A DNA stretch of 64,000 bases from Virgibacillus necropolis (lineage in GTDB: Bacteria > Bacillota > Bacilli > Bacillales > Amphibacillaceae), in contig NZ_CP022437.1 of the NCBI RefSeq assembly GCF_002224365.1, positions 2,604,001 to 2,668,000 of the forward strand, given 5' to 3'. A program made the translations under genes and the position numbers. Within the stretch, counting starts at the first letter, position 1, and the number at the start of each line of letters is the position of its first letter. Positions 19,318 through 28,039 of this stretch are shown here, in pieces. The notes below the pieces were generated by a model that saw only the letters and a list, made by a program, of their open reading frames with translations, ran no database searches and was not told the DNA's origin.

Positions 19318-20519
19318 TATTTAATCTCCTTCCCAACTCTAACTAAGGATTCTTTTACTGCTCTTTCTATTCTTCTCAGGCCATCTTTTAGAACGTGTCG
19401 TGAGCAAGCAATATTAACTCTGGTAAATCCTTCACCACCTACGCCAAATGTATACCCTTCATCAAATGCTATCTTGGCTTTCTTTCGCATAAAGTCCTCA
19501 AGAGCTTTTCCATCCATACCAAGTTCACGACAGTCTAACCAAACAAGATATGTCCCTTCAGGAGGAATCACTTTGATTTCCTTCATATTCGTTTCAATAA
19601 ACTCTGTTAATAAATTCAAATTTCCTTCTAAATAATCTACAAATTGATCAAACCACTCTTCTCCATATTTATAGGCATTTTCAACTGCAGTAATGCCAAA
19701 AGTATTTGATAGTCCTAGATAAAGTCTATCAATCATTTTTGTGAACTTATTTCGTAATTCTTTATTTGGAATAATGTTATTCGCCATTTGAACACCAGCT
19801 AGATTGAATGTTTTACTAGGTGCTGTACATGTAATGGAATTATCTGCAAACTTTCCTGAGATACTTGCAAAAGGTGTGTGGGTAGACCCTTTATAAACAA
19901 TATCCATATGGGCTTCATCCGATACTACTAGCACGTCATTATCCATACAAATTTCCCCAAGTTTCATCAATTCTTCCTTCGACCAAACCCTGCCGACTGG
20001 ATTATGTGGGTTACACAAAATAAGCATTTTAACATCTGTGTCCGCAACCATTTTTTCTAAGCCTTCGTAATCCATCTCATATCTTTCATTTTCAAGGTTA
20101 AGTGGATTTAACACTAACTCACGGTTGTTTTTTTCTATAACCTCTGTAAATGGTGTATATACAGGGGTTTGAATAATAATCTTATCCATCTCATCTGTGA
20201 AGGATTGTATAGCAATACTGAGAGCAGTCATTATCCCTGGCGTACAGCGAATCCACCTTTTCTCAACCGACCAATTGTGACGTCGCTCCACCCAATCTAT
20301 AAATACCCCAAAGTAATCTTGTGATCTTGCAGTATACCCAAATATTCCATGGTCTGCCCTTGCTTTAATTGCATCAACAACAGGTTTGGGACACGCAAAA
20401 TCCATATCAGCAATCCACATTGGTAGAATATCCTTATCACCGAATAACTTTTCCGTTTTATCCCACTTTACTGAATTCGTATTGTATCGATTTATTGCTT
20501 GATCAAAATCATATCTCAT
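19317..20519 (-). CDS. patB: PatB/MalY-type cystathionine beta-lyase (PLP)
   Basis: Pyridoxal-phosphate C-S lyase that cleaves cystathionine, cystine or cysteine and releases reduced sulfur. It has 400 residues of aminotransferase fold type I. The N-terminal MWIADMDFACP motif and the PLP-lysine segment APSKTFNLAGVQ are those of PatB/MalY. An AGGAGGTC ribosome site precedes the ATG. It shares a base with the symporter start and lies 54 bases after the persulfide dioxygenase, giving a plausible three-gene unit: persulfide oxidation, C-S cleavage and cystine uptake. Confidence 0.88.
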   Translation of the reverse strand: MRYDFDQAINRYNTNSVKWDKTEKLFGDKDILPMWIADMDFACPKPVVDAIKARADHGIFGYTARSQDYFGVFIDWVERRHNWSVEKRWIRCTPGIMTALSIAIQSFTDEMDKIIIQTPVYTPFTEVIEKNNRELVLNPLNLENERYEMDYEGLEKMVADTDVKMLILCNPHNPVGRVWSKEELMKLGEICMDNDVLVVSDEAHMDIVYKGSTHTPFASISGKFADNSITCTAPSKTFNLAGVQMANNIIPNKELRNKFTKMIDRLYLGLSNTFGITAVENAYKYGEEWFDQFVDYLEGNLNLLTEFIETNMKEIKVIPPEGTYLVWLDCRELGMDGKALEDFMRKKAKIAFDEGYTFGVGGEGFTRVNIACSRHVLKDGLRRIERAVKESLVRVGKEIK

Positions 20520-20572
20520 TAAAAGACCTCCTGTACGTTTTAATTATCCCGTTTTTAACTAGGTAGTTTTGG

Positions 20573-21979
20573 TCAAAATGTTACTGGAAATTTTTCTTTT
20601 GTCCAAGCTAAGTAACCACCTTTCACATTCATTACGTCTTTATATCCATTTGCCTGCATCAGGCTCGCGCCAATTGCTGACCGTGCACCAGAACGGCAAT
20701 GTACAAGGTATGTTTTTCCTTGAGGTAAGTCATCCAGCGAATCTTCAAGCAGACTAAGCGTCTTATGATTAGCACCTTCAATTCTGCCTTCATCCCACTC
20801 TGATTGATTGCGAACATCAATCAGATGATATTGATCATTTTGCAATAAATCATGTACCTTTTGGACATTCACTTCTCCGTAGCTTTCTAAGCAGTCCTTA
20901 TTTGCTAGTACAAATGATGGTTCAATGGAAGCGACAACACGATCCAGGCCAATGGAAGACAGACTTTTTCTTATCGCTTTCAGTTTTTGCTCCGTTGCGA
21001 TAAGTACAATGTCCTGATCATAACCAATTAGCTCTCCTGCCCAATTTGCAAATGATTGATTAAATGGAATGTTGATGGTACCTTCAAAATGTGCCTTTGC
21101 AAATTCTGCAACTCTTCTTGTATCCAACAGAACCGTATTACCTCCGTATTTTACGAGCTCATCTGTCGTTTCTAACTTATCAATTTCTCCTTCGTTAACT
21201 AAAGGCGGCCCCATTTTATTCAGTTTTTTCATCATTGCAAAATATTTAGGGGGATTAGACTGACCCGCTAACAAAGTTTTAATAAAGTTCTCCTTGTTTT
21301 CTTCCTCCAAAGCCCAATTGTTTAATTTCTCATATCCAACTGTAGACATCGGAACTGCTCCAAGCGTCTTACCGCAGGCACTTCCAGCTCCATGCGCTGG
21401 CCATACCTGCATAAAATCAGGCAGTTGTTTAAATATCTGTAAAGATTGGAACATTTGACTTGCACCACTATATGAAGAACCGGCTATTCCAGCGGATTTT
21501 TCCAATAAATCAGGCCTGCCAATTTCTCCTACAAAGACGAAGTCTCCTGAAAAAACACCCATCGGTTGTGCAGAACCTGCACCTTTATCCGTTAGAATAA
21601 ATGAAATACTTTCAGGTGTATGCCCGGGGGTATGCATAACCTTAAATTCAACAAGCCCTACTTCGAATGTGTAGGTATCTTTAAGCAACATATAGTCGAC
21701 ACCTTCTACTTGATGGTATTTCCAACTTTCATCTCCCTCATCTGACACATAAACAGTTGCGTTGTAATTCTCAGCGATTTCCCTAGAGCCAGAGAGGAAA
21801 TCAGCATGAATATGTGTTTCAGCTGAAGCTATAATTTTAAATCTCTTTTGCTTTGCTATTTTCAAATATGGATCGATACAACGTGCAGGATCAATTACAA
21901 TAGCTTCTCCTGTACGTTCACAGCCTACCATGTAAGACATTTGAGCTAAGCTTTCATCGAAAAATGAACGAAAAAACAT
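20573..21979 (-). CDS. CstB-like persulfide dioxygenase-rhodanese fusion
   Basis: Three-domain protein of 468 residues. A metallo-beta-lactamase persulfide dioxygenase domain (residues ~1-245; THIHADF at ~56, HTPGHTPES, and SGDFVFVGEIGRPDLL) is followed by a rhodanese-like domain without the active cysteine (~275-350, with VLIATEQ in the loop). The last domain is an active rhodanese (~370-468) with Cys428 in HCRSGARS. This is the layout of Staphylococcus CstB, which turns cysteine or CoA persulfide into thiosulfate and free thiol. The classical HxHxDH motif reads HxHxDF here. GGAGGTATAAAC precedes the ATG. It works on persulfide made by the neighbouring C-S lyase. Confidence 0.85.
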   Translation of the reverse strand: MFFRSFFDESLAQMSYMVGCERTGEAIVIDPARCIDPYLKIAKQKRFKIIASAETHIHADFLSGSREIAENYNATVYVSDEGDESWKYHQVEGVDYMLLKDTYTFEVGLVEFKVMHTPGHTPESISFILTDKGAGSAQPMGVFSGDFVFVGEIGRPDLLEKSAGIAGSSYSGASQMFQSLQIFKQLPDFMQVWPAHGAGSACGKTLGAVPMSTVGYEKLNNWALEEENKENFIKTLLAGQSNPPKYFAMMKKLNKMGPPLVNEGEIDKLETTDELVKYGGNTVLLDTRRVAEFAKAHFEGTINIPFNQSFANWAGELIGYDQDIVLIATEQKLKAIRKSLSSIGLDRVVASIEPSFVLANKDCLESYGEVNVQKVHDLLQNDQYHLIDVRNQSEWDEGRIEGANHKTLSLLEDSLDDLPQGKTYLVHCRSGARSAIGASLMQANGYKDVMNVKGGYLAWTKEKFPVTF

Positions 21980-22554
21980 GTTTATACCTCCATAAAGTCA
22001 TTTATAATACAACGAAATAAGTCCCAATAAGTAAATACTTATTAATAAAACAATACATATTGAGCAATATTATTTTTTAGCTTTACATTAAATTATTAAA
22101 TTTTATCTACTGAATATTGATAAACCCTATAACTATATTGTAATAATTTTGAAGAACGGAAATTGACTCTATTAATGCAAAGGAAATTCTTCTACCTCCC
22201 CTGAGTTCTTTTCACCATCTCATTGACGGCGCTTTCATTTACTTTATTAAAGTTATTTTCATTCTTTTGAACTCCGTAAAAAATAACTCACCTTCCCCGA
22301 GAACTTTACTCCCTTCATTTTCTTGTTTTTAAGAATCAAAATATAACTAAATTTCAATTTATTTAATGATAGCAAACTATTAACGTTTTGAATAATTGTT
22401 TTATTTTATAGGGTATAAATAAAATTTTACTTGGCATAGAAGATATGTAAAAAACTAACATTAGGTAATTTATCGTGATACATAATGGAAAGGAATTAAG
22501 GAGTTTGAAAGTAATCGTAAAAAATTTTAATTAAAGAGAAGGTATAATTTAAAA
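21980..22554. other. Long regulatory/intergenic region upstream of the persulfide dioxygenase
   Basis: AT-rich region with a candidate -10 (TATTAT on the minus strand at about 22001-22006) and a symmetrical element just upstream (22026-22043). From 22050 to 22550 I see no gene or RNA. Confidence 0.45.
22026..22043. promoter_or_regulatory. Inverted repeat, candidate operator of the persulfide dioxygenase operon
   Basis: AATAAGTA-AA-TACTTATT: 8-bp arms with perfect symmetry around 2 bases, located 47-64 bases before the start codon and just upstream of the candidate -10. Its size and position suit a dimeric regulator; persulfide-sensing CsoR/ArsR-type or LysR proteins are possible. No such small regulator gene is next to it. 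Confidence 0.5.
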
Positions 22555-22581
22555 AAGCTTTAGAGAGAATTTCTCCAAAGC
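22555..22581 (-). terminator. Terminator of the flavin reductase/LLM operon
   Basis: On the minus strand GCTTTGGAGA pairs with TCTCTAAAGC (one mismatch) and is followed by TTTTTT. It lies about 240 bases beyond the flavin reductase stop, with a repeat remnant in between. Confidence 0.6.
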
Positions 22582-22659
22582 GTATTTATTGGGTGTTTTG
22601 TATTAGGTTGTGAAAAGGCCAATATCTGAAAGGGTTGGAGTGATTTTACATAATAAGAT

Positions 22660-22812
22660 AATATTTAATTTACAGCAGTGGACTCGATGCGAGACTACTG
22701 TTGGAAAAGCAAGCAGGTGAAACCCCGCGGTGAGCGGTTTGTGCTTATGTCCAGCTCCAACACCAAGACACTTGAGACATAAGCAGTTCGCTTCCATGCG
22801 GGAAATACATCT
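22660..22812. repeat. Degenerate dispersed repeat (R4-like)
   Basis: GC-rich block in AT-rich surroundings. It contains ACTTGAGACATAAGCAGTTCGCTT, close to the ACTCGAGACATAAGCAGTTCGCTT of the repeat at 50731-50853, plus a GAAACCCCGCGGTGAGCGG stretch like the core of the R1 repeats. It appears to be a worn composite, ending at the stop codon of the flavin reductase gene. Confidence 0.5.
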
Positions 22813-22816
22813 GCAA

Positions 22817-23374
22817 CTAAAAGCCGTATTGCGACTCACGAATCTTCTCATATGTCTCCGCTAAGACAACAGTATCCTCTACCAATCGATTAATACGGAA
22901 AAATACATCATCATTGATAATTTCTTTTCGGTGGAAATCTTTCTCCTCAATGAATACATACGTTTGAACAATTTGTGCCTTCATGTAAGCCAAAATCGGT
23001 TTTAATTGGTTTTCCGCAATTAAGAAATGCCTTGCAGAACCAGCTGTCACAATCATGCTGACAACTTTGTCCATAAACGCATTTACAGGAAGTAAATCAA
23101 ATACATTCTTCAACGTCGCTGGTATTGATGCTTGAAAAATAGGTGTTCCGATAATAATGGCATCTGCTTCCATGATTGTTTGCGCTACATATTTTGTGTC
23201 ACCTTCATATTCTAAATAATTGCGGCCATCACTAAACTGAACGTCATATTCAGCTAAATCAATTAATGTCACTTCAATATCTGGATATTTTTCCTTAAGA
23301 TATTTAAGCGTGTAGTTTATTGCCGTTCTTGTTTTCGACCCGACGTTTGAACCAGATAAACCGACTACCTTCAT
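22817..23374 (-). CDS. NADPH-dependent FMN reductase
   Basis: Flavodoxin-fold flavin reductase of 185 residues, SsuE-like. The N-terminal nucleotide/flavin phosphate loop is VVGLSGSNVGSKTRT, and the second flavin loop is GTPIFQASIPATLKNVFDLL. It follows the LLM flavin-dependent monooxygenase by 13 bases, so the pair looks like a two-component system in which this enzyme supplies FMNH2. The 3' end abuts a repeat, yet the protein ends with a family-like helix, so truncation is not obvious. Confidence 0.85.
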   Translation of the reverse strand: MKVVGLSGSNVGSKTRTAINYTLKYLKEKYPDIEVTLIDLAEYDVQFSDGRNYLEYEGDTKYVAQTIMEADAIIIGTPIFQASIPATLKNVFDLLPVNAFMDKVVSMIVTAGSARHFLIAENQLKPILAYMKAQIVQTYVFIEEKDFHRKEIINDDVFFRINRLVEDTVVLAETYEKIRESQYGF

Positions 23375-23387
23375 TTCCTATGCCCCC

Positions 23388-24446
23388 CTAGTTCTTTGCT
23401 GTATATTTCTTAATTGCTGGTAAAATTTCGGTACCGATCAATTCAATGTTTTTCTGTAAGCGATCAAAGGGAACGCCACCGAAATCGATTTGGGCAATAT
23501 AACGCTGGTGACCAAATACCTCGTGCTGATAAAGAATTTTTTCTATAATTTCCTGTGGACTACCGATATTCATGACATTATGCGGATCTACGCCCTGAGC
23601 AAAGTGTTGCTTTGCAAAGCCTTGTCCGTTCGTCCGCTTCATCCCCTCATTGATGTGCGGATACATTTCTTTTAAAGCCTGCTGTGATGTTTCAGCTGCA
23701 TAGAAAAAGCCAGCCGTGGCAACAGGTAGCTCAGACGAATTAAAGCCACTATCTTGCGCGGCCTCACGATAAGCATCAATCGTCCGTTTAAAAACACTAA
23801 CTGGTCCACCCAAATGCGCCATGAACATGGGAACACCAGCATAACCCGCTTTAATTGCACTAGCAGGTGATCCACCGACAGCACGCCAAATCGGTAGTGA
23901 GCCATTTTGTGGACGCGGAAGCACCTTCGCATTTTTTAATGAGGCACGAAATTCTCCATTCCAATTTACAACTTCTTCTTCGTTAATTTTTCGCAGGAGA
24001 TCAAATTTTTCCTCAAACAACTCTTCATAATCACGCACATTGTATCCTAATAAATCAAACAGTCCAATTCGCGAAGCTCGCCCAGCTACAATTTCCGCAC
24101 GACCTCCTGAGATCAAATCAAGGGTCGCAAAATTTTCATACACACGAACTGGATCTGAGGTGCTAATGATCGTTGACGAGCTTGCGATTTTTATATTTTC
24201 TGTTGCCTGTGCAATTGCAGACAGAACAACAGCGTGGGCTTGCGTTGCAAAATATTCCTGATGACTCTCCCCTACACTAAAAAAATCGATACCAGCCTGA
24301 TCAGCTAGCTTCGCATATTCAATCAGTTCATGAATGCGTTGTTTTGCTGAAATTCTTTCGCCTGTTAACGGATTTGGTAAGTGGTCACCTAGTGTATAAA
24401 TGCCAAATTCCATTCCTTTGCTTGGATCTATTCTATATTTTTCCAT
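23388..24446 (-). CDS. LLM-class flavin-dependent monooxygenase
   Basis: Luciferase-like TIM-barrel monooxygenase that uses reduced flavin. It has about 352 residues from the ATG preceded by GGTGAAAAAACGA; an upstream ATG at 24470 would add 8 residues. Typical segments are ADQAGIDFFSVGESHQEYFATQAHAV, SGGRAEIVAGRAS and PIWRAVGGSPASAIKAG. The substrate is unknown; the paired FMN reductase suggests oxidation of an organosulfur or small organic compound. The divergent HxlR regulator lies across about 100 bases and probably controls the pair. Confidence 0.85.
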   Translation of the reverse strand: MEKYRIDPSKGMEFGIYTLGDHLPNPLTGERISAKQRIHELIEYAKLADQAGIDFFSVGESHQEYFATQAHAVVLSAIAQATENIKIASSSTIISTSDPVRVYENFATLDLISGGRAEIVAGRASRIGLFDLLGYNVRDYEELFEEKFDLLRKINEEEVVNWNGEFRASLKNAKVLPRPQNGSLPIWRAVGGSPASAIKAGYAGVPMFMAHLGGPVSVFKRTIDAYREAAQDSGFNSSELPVATAGFFYAAETSQQALKEMYPHINEGMKRTNGQGFAKQHFAQGVDPHNVMNIGSPQEIIEKILYQHEVFGHQRYIAQIDFGGVPFDRLQKNIELIGTEILPAIKKYTAKN

Positions 24447-24536
24447 TCGTTTTTTCACCATTCTTTCCATTACATGTTTACAATGCTATTATAGAACATA
24501 TGAATCATTTAGATGAGTACGCACTTTTAGGTGGTA

Positions 24537-24556
24537 TAGTATACAAAAAGATACTA
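24537..24556. promoter_or_regulatory. Imperfect inverted repeat before hxlR-type gene
   Basis: TAGTATAC-AAAAA-GATACTA lies directly upstream of the ribosome site of the HxlR gene, in the short divergent promoter region shared with the LLM gene. It is a reasonable autoregulatory operator for an HxlR dimer; this is inference. Confidence 0.4.
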
Positions 24557-24569
24557 AGGAGGAATTAGG

Positions 24570-24917
24570 ATGGAAAAAGTACCAGAAGAATGCCGGGTCG
24601 AGGATGCGTTAGGTATTTTAGTCGGAAAATGGAAACCGGTAATTTTGTTACATTTAATGCAGAACGGCACGAAACGATTTAGTGAACTTAAACGTAGCTT
24701 ACCCGGAATCACACAGAAGATGTTAACCAAACAATTGCGGGAACTAGAGGGTGAAGACATTGTTAGACGCGTGGTATACCCACAGGTTCCGCCTAAAGTA
24801 GAGTATTCTATTACTGAATACGGCATGGGCTTGGAACCAATTTTAGAAGCCATCCACGAATGGGGAACAAAACATACAGTCCATAAGATGGAGAAAAGAA
24901 AGCAAGCGAGTCTGTAA
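24570..24917 (+). CDS. HxlR-family transcriptional regulator
   Basis: Winged-helix DNA-binding protein of 115 residues. Family hallmarks are the early cysteine in PEECRVEDAL (residue 8), GKWKPVILLHLMQNGTKRFSELKR, and the recognition-helix segment ITQKMLTKQLRELE. Redox- or electrophile-sensing through that cysteine is known for YodB/HypR relatives and is possible here. AAGGAGGAATTAGG precedes the ATG. It is divergent from the LLM/FMN-reductase operon, its likely target. Confidence 0.9.
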   Translation: MEKVPEECRVEDALGILVGKWKPVILLHLMQNGTKRFSELKRSLPGITQKMLTKQLRELEGEDIVRRVVYPQVPPKVEYSITEYGMGLEPILEAIHEWGTKHTVHKMEKRKQASL

Positions 24918-24967
24918 AAAAGGATGTTCAAAAAGGCACTACATGATAAACAAGGAATGAGCATAAT

Positions 24968-25007
24968 TAAAAAGACTGTCAACCAGTTTTACTGATGACA
25001 GCCCGTT
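24968..25007 (-). terminator. Terminator of the catalase gene
   Basis: On the minus strand GGGCTGTCATCAG pairs with CTGGTTGACAGTC (one bulge) and is followed by TTTTTAATT, 13 bases after the catalase stop. Confidence 0.75.
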
Positions 25008-25019
25008 GTAATCTTAAAA

Positions 25020-26669
25020 TTAATAAGGATCTGCTTCGTGGCTTTTCTTTACAGCATCCTTGGTTGCTTCATTTTCAGCCATCGAACCTTCACCATATTT
25101 CGATATGCCTGCATCACGGCCAGGGACCTTATTTTCGGTCTTATCTTCTTGCAATTGTTTCATTTTCTGTTCGATACCTTCCTTGACAAGGCGGCCATAG
25201 TCTTCATCGGCTTGGGAGAAGTGCCCAATCATTGCATCTTGAATTCGTTTGTCACATATCGCAAGCGCTCCAGAAAGGTTTTCAATCAATTCGTCACGCT
25301 CCCAATCTTCAAAGCTGCGATATGTATCTCCAGCTTGACCGTAATTGTTAGGACGATCAATAGGTGCACTCATTGCCGCTGCATTATATGTTGGACGGTG
25401 CTGTGCCGGTTCTTCTTCACTAACTTCTTGATAGCCGCCAATCATCGAAGGCTCATAGTTTATGTGTGGATTATCTGTAGATTCTCTCGGATCAGGGATA
25501 TCCATTTGGCCACGATGCTGGTTTGAGCGAACGGTTGGTTTCGGTGCATTCACAGGTAATTTTAGATAGTTCGCACCTACTCGATAGCGCTGCGTATCAG
25601 AGTAAGAAAAAGTGCGCCCTTGCAGCATTTTGTCGTCAGAAAAATCCATTCCATCGACAAGCACACCTGTACCGAATGCGGCTTGCTCAATCTCTGCATG
25701 AAAATCCACTGGATTACGATCAAGGACCATACGACCTACTGGCAACCATGGGAATTTATCCTCTGGCCATAGTTTCGTATCATCGAGTGGATCAAAATCT
25801 AATTCAGGGTGATAATCATCCTCCATTATCTGTACAAACAGTTCCCATTCCGGATAATCCTCCCGCTCGATAGCTTCATATAAATCTTGTGTTGCATGAC
25901 TCACGTTCTTTGCTTGAATAGAGCTCGCTTCTTCTTGTGTTAAGTTACGAATACCTGACTTTGGCTCCCAGTGGTACTTCACCAGTACTGCCTCGCCCTT
26001 GTCGTTAACCCACTTGTACGTATTCACACCAGAACCCTGCATGTGTCGGTATGTTGCGGGAATACCCCACGGCGAGAATAAAAATGTGATCATATGTGTA
26101 GCCTCAGGTGAACGGGATACAAAATCAAACATCCGCTGCGGATTTGGCACGTTCGAAACCGGATCAGCTTTAAACGCGTGAATCATATCAGGAAATTTCA
26201 TCGCATCACGGATAAAGAAAATTTTGAGGTTATTACCAACCAGATCCCAGTTGCCATCTTCCGTATACATTTTTATCGCAAATCCGCGTGGGTCTCGGTC
26301 TGTTTCCGGCGAATCTTTTGATCCTGCCACCGTAGAGAATCGAACCATTAACGGTGTTTTCTTCCCAGCACCCGAAAATACTTTTGCGCGCGTATATTTC
26401 TCTACCGGTTCATCTCCTACTTTTCCATACGTTTCAAAATATCCAAATGCGCCAGATCCTCGTGCGTGAACGACACGCTCTGGTACCTCTTCCCGATCAA
26501 AATGGGAGATTTTTTCAATGAAGTGATAGTTCTCAAGTGTGGCTGGACCACGGTCCCCAATTGTACGGATGTTCTGGTTATCTGCCACAGGACGGCCCTG
26601 ACGGGTAGTCAATGTCTCGCGTTTCACGTCTTGTTCGTTTGAAGCATTCTTATCTTTGTTCTCTGCCAA
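25020..26669 (-). CDS. katA: Haem catalase KatA-type
   Basis: Breaks down hydrogen peroxide in the cytoplasm. It has 549 residues, a small-subunit (clade 3-like) catalase with a hydrophilic C-terminal extension. The distal haem histidine is His68 in VVHARG, the conserved Asn is in GNWDLVGNN (~140-147), and the proximal Tyr356 is in [12 protein letters not shown]. The start is TTG, with GGGAGGATTTCAT before it. The promoter region runs into the R1 repeat at 26777. I found no clear PerR box. Confidence 0.95.
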   Translation of the reverse strand: MAENKDKNASNEQDVKRETLTTRQGRPVADNQNIRTIGDRGPATLENYHFIEKISHFDREEVPERVVHARGSGAFGYFETYGKVGDEPVEKYTRAKVFSGAGKKTPLMVRFSTVAGSKDSPETDRDPRGFAIKMYTEDGNWDLVGNNLKIFFIRDAMKFPDMIHAFKADPVSNVPNPQRMFDFVSRSPEATHMITFLFSPWGIPATYRHMQGSGVNTYKWVNDKGEAVLVKYHWEPKSGIRNLTQEEASSIQAKNVSHATQDLYEAIEREDYPEWELFVQIMEDDYHPELDFDPLDDTKLWPEDKFPWLPVGRMVLDRNPVDFHAEIEQAAFGTGVLVDGMDFSDDKMLQGRTFSYSDTQRYRVGANYLKLPVNAPKPTVRSNQHRGQMDIPDPRESTDNPHINYEPSMIGGYQEVSEEEPAQHRPTYNAAAMSAPIDRPNNYGQAGDTYRSFEDWERDELIENLSGALAICDKRIQDAMIGHFSQADEDYGRLVKEGIEQKMKQLQEDKTENKVPGRDAGISKYGEGSMAENEATKDAVKKSHEADPY

Positions 26670-26776
26670 AATGAAATCCTCCCTAAAATTAGTTCCCCTT
26701 ATCTTTCCTCTTATTGGAAAGCTTATACATTGACACTCCCACAGCGAAGACTAAATAAAAGTTAACTTCATTTTCA

Positions 26777-27150
26777 ATATAAACTGCGACATAACAGCCA
26801 CGTGATTTCCGCTGCGGGCAGTCGCTTTCCGCGGGCGGCTGGTGAGCCTCCTCGCAAAAAAGGATTGCTACCGCACTGCGGGGTCTCACCTATGCCTATC
26901 CTCCCGCAGGAGTCGACTGCCCTCCGCTCCAATCACTGAAGTGAAGAGATGAATGTTATGAATTTTAGGAGGAGCTCAACCCTAGTGAAGGAAATCCACG
27001 TAGACTCCTGCGGGAAAGCGAAGACGATGAGACCCCGCAGTGAGCGGTTTTTGCTCGCGAGGAGGCTCATCGCGAGCCCGCGGAAAGCGTAGTGGATTTC
27101 CGGAACGGTTGTTCAAGCACAAAACATGGCACTTACGTCGCATTTTATAT
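26777..27150. repeat. R1 dispersed element, copy A (two palindromic modules)
   Basis: About 374 bp, much richer in GC than its surroundings. Ends are inverted: ATATAAACTGCGACATAA on the left and TTACGTCGCATTTTATAT on the right. Inside are two modules that each start and end with complementary stems: a Y module at 26802-26935 (GTGATTTCCGC / GCTCCAATCAC) and an X module at 26990-27101 (GGAAATCCAC / GTGGATTTCC, reverse orientation). Both contain a shared core (CTTTCCGCGGGC, GAGCCTCCTCG, TGCGGGGTCTC, CGCAGGAGTC or its complement). It has no coding capacity and looks like a non-autonomous element. It lies between katA and a small-gene pair. Confidence 0.8.
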
Positions 27151-27222
27151 CAACTACGTGTCTTTCAAATAATACACTAACCCTTTTAAATCCTAATAAT
27201 AGACAAATTTTATAATTTCTTA

Positions 27223-27280
27223 TCTTTAATCAAAAACAAGAAAGCAGGAGTATACTTGCTTTGTTGTTTTTGATTAAAGC
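27223..27280 (-). terminator. Strong hairpin at the 3' end of the 54-residue gene
   Basis: TTTAATCAAAAACAA (27225-27239) pairs exactly with TTGTTTTTGATTAAA (27264-27278), with a second inner stem AAAGCA/TGCTTT. The stop codon of the small gene lies inside the right arm. The structure is nearly symmetrical and could stop transcription from either side. Confidence 0.7.
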
Positions 27281-27438
27281 ATGTGTAAATCCTGAAATTC
27301 TTGGGCCATTTTTGTTTTCAGTTTCATTTTCAGTTCCTCTATCCGCATGATTTTCCTAACAGTTAACAATGATAGAAGGAAAATAATTATATACGGAAAA
27401 ACATTAATTTCTTCGTCCCTGTAAATGATTTTTTCCAT
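27274..27438 (-). CDS. Small membrane protein, 54 residues
   Basis: I do not recognise a family. AGGAGGGAGG lies 6-7 bases before the ATG, an excellent ribosome site. The protein has an acidic/basic N-terminus (MEKIIYRDEE), one strongly hydrophobic helix (residues ~13-27, VFPYIIIFLLSLLTV) and a charged, probably coiled C-terminal helix (RIEELKMKLKTKMAQEF). It starts 20 bases after the 193-residue hypothetical gene, so the two form a pair ended by the strong hairpin. Confidence 0.6.
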   Translation of the reverse strand: MEKIIYRDEEINVFPYIIIFLLSLLTVRKIMRIEELKMKLKTKMAQEFQDLHML

Positions 27439-27457
27439 TAACGATTCCTCCCTCCTT

Positions 27458-28039
27458 TTAATGTTCCAATTTATTTTGTAATTTTCGAACCAAATCTTTG
27501 TATTTAATGAAAAACTCTTTTACTGGAAGAATTGCAAAATTAGATGTGACTTCCGGATTTGCTAATAAACATTCATCATATAGTAAACTAATATGCAATT
27601 CACTGCAGGGTTCTATTTTTCTTTGCGATAGTGAGTTCGTCAAATCCACATATAATTTTTGTCCCACTTCATCAACAGATCTTTCTAATGAAAAGCTTCC
27701 AGCAAAGCTGTTCCACCACACCTGAAACGTTTTATGTATTTCACTAAACTCTTTAAAACTGCAGGCATCAATCTCAAATAGACTTTGGTAGAATAAATCT
27801 TTTTCTTCATAAAATATTCTTACGTCGTTTACGTTGTCGTCAAATACTTTTTGTGAAACTTCATTCCATAATTCTTCATACTTTAATTCAAAGTCCTTTT
27901 TGAATGCGATTCTTTTTGAAAAGTATGGAAATCTTAGTTCATCTTCATTTGGATTTTGATTAAGAAAAATATTTTGTATGTAGATCAAAAAGTTCAAGGC
28001 AGAAGATTTATCTGTTTTCATCAATAATGAATTCCCCAA
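27458..28039 (-). CDS. Hypothetical protein, about 193 residues
   Basis: Not recognised. It is soluble, rich in Phe, Leu, Glu and Lys, mostly helical, without signal peptide or membrane segments. It contains several aromatic clusters (FQVWWNSFAGSF) and a C-terminal Lys/Leu helix. I prefer a TTG start at 28039, which has AGAGGAG about 8 bases upstream; a GTG three codons earlier is too near that site. It is followed within 20 bases by a small membrane protein with an excellent ribosome site, so the two probably act together. Confidence 0.6.
   Translation of the reverse strand: MGNSLLMKTDKSSALNFLIYIQNIFLNQNPNEDELRFPYFSKRIAFKKDFELKYEELWNEVSQKVFDDNVNDVRIFYEEKDLFYQSLFEIDACSFKEFSEIHKTFQVWWNSFAGSFSLERSVDEVGQKLYVDLTNSLSQRKIEPCSELHISLLYDECLLANPEVTSNFAILPVKEFFIKYKDLVRKLQNKLEH

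Noticed and set aside
22603-22851. 82-codon ORF on the minus strand
   Set aside because: Runs through the degenerate repeat and overlaps the flavin reductase gene in another frame, with no ribosome site.
23672-23932. 86-codon ORF inside the LLM monooxygenase gene, same strand
   Set aside because: Frame shadow of the real gene; no ribosome site and Arg/Leu-rich composition.
24926-24945. GATGTTCAAAAAGG resembling one end of the R3 element
   Set aside because: Only one end is present and no matching inverted partner lies nearby, so it is a chance match or a solo relic too small to call.
26670-26776. PerR box before the catalase gene
   Set aside because: No TTATAAT-N-ATTATAA-like sequence is visible between the repeat and the start codon.
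26689-26889. 66-codon ORF upstream of katA
   Set aside because: Most of it is the translation of R1 repeat sequence. Only a 13-codon piece ([13 protein letters not shown]) has a ribosome-like site, which is too little to support a gene.
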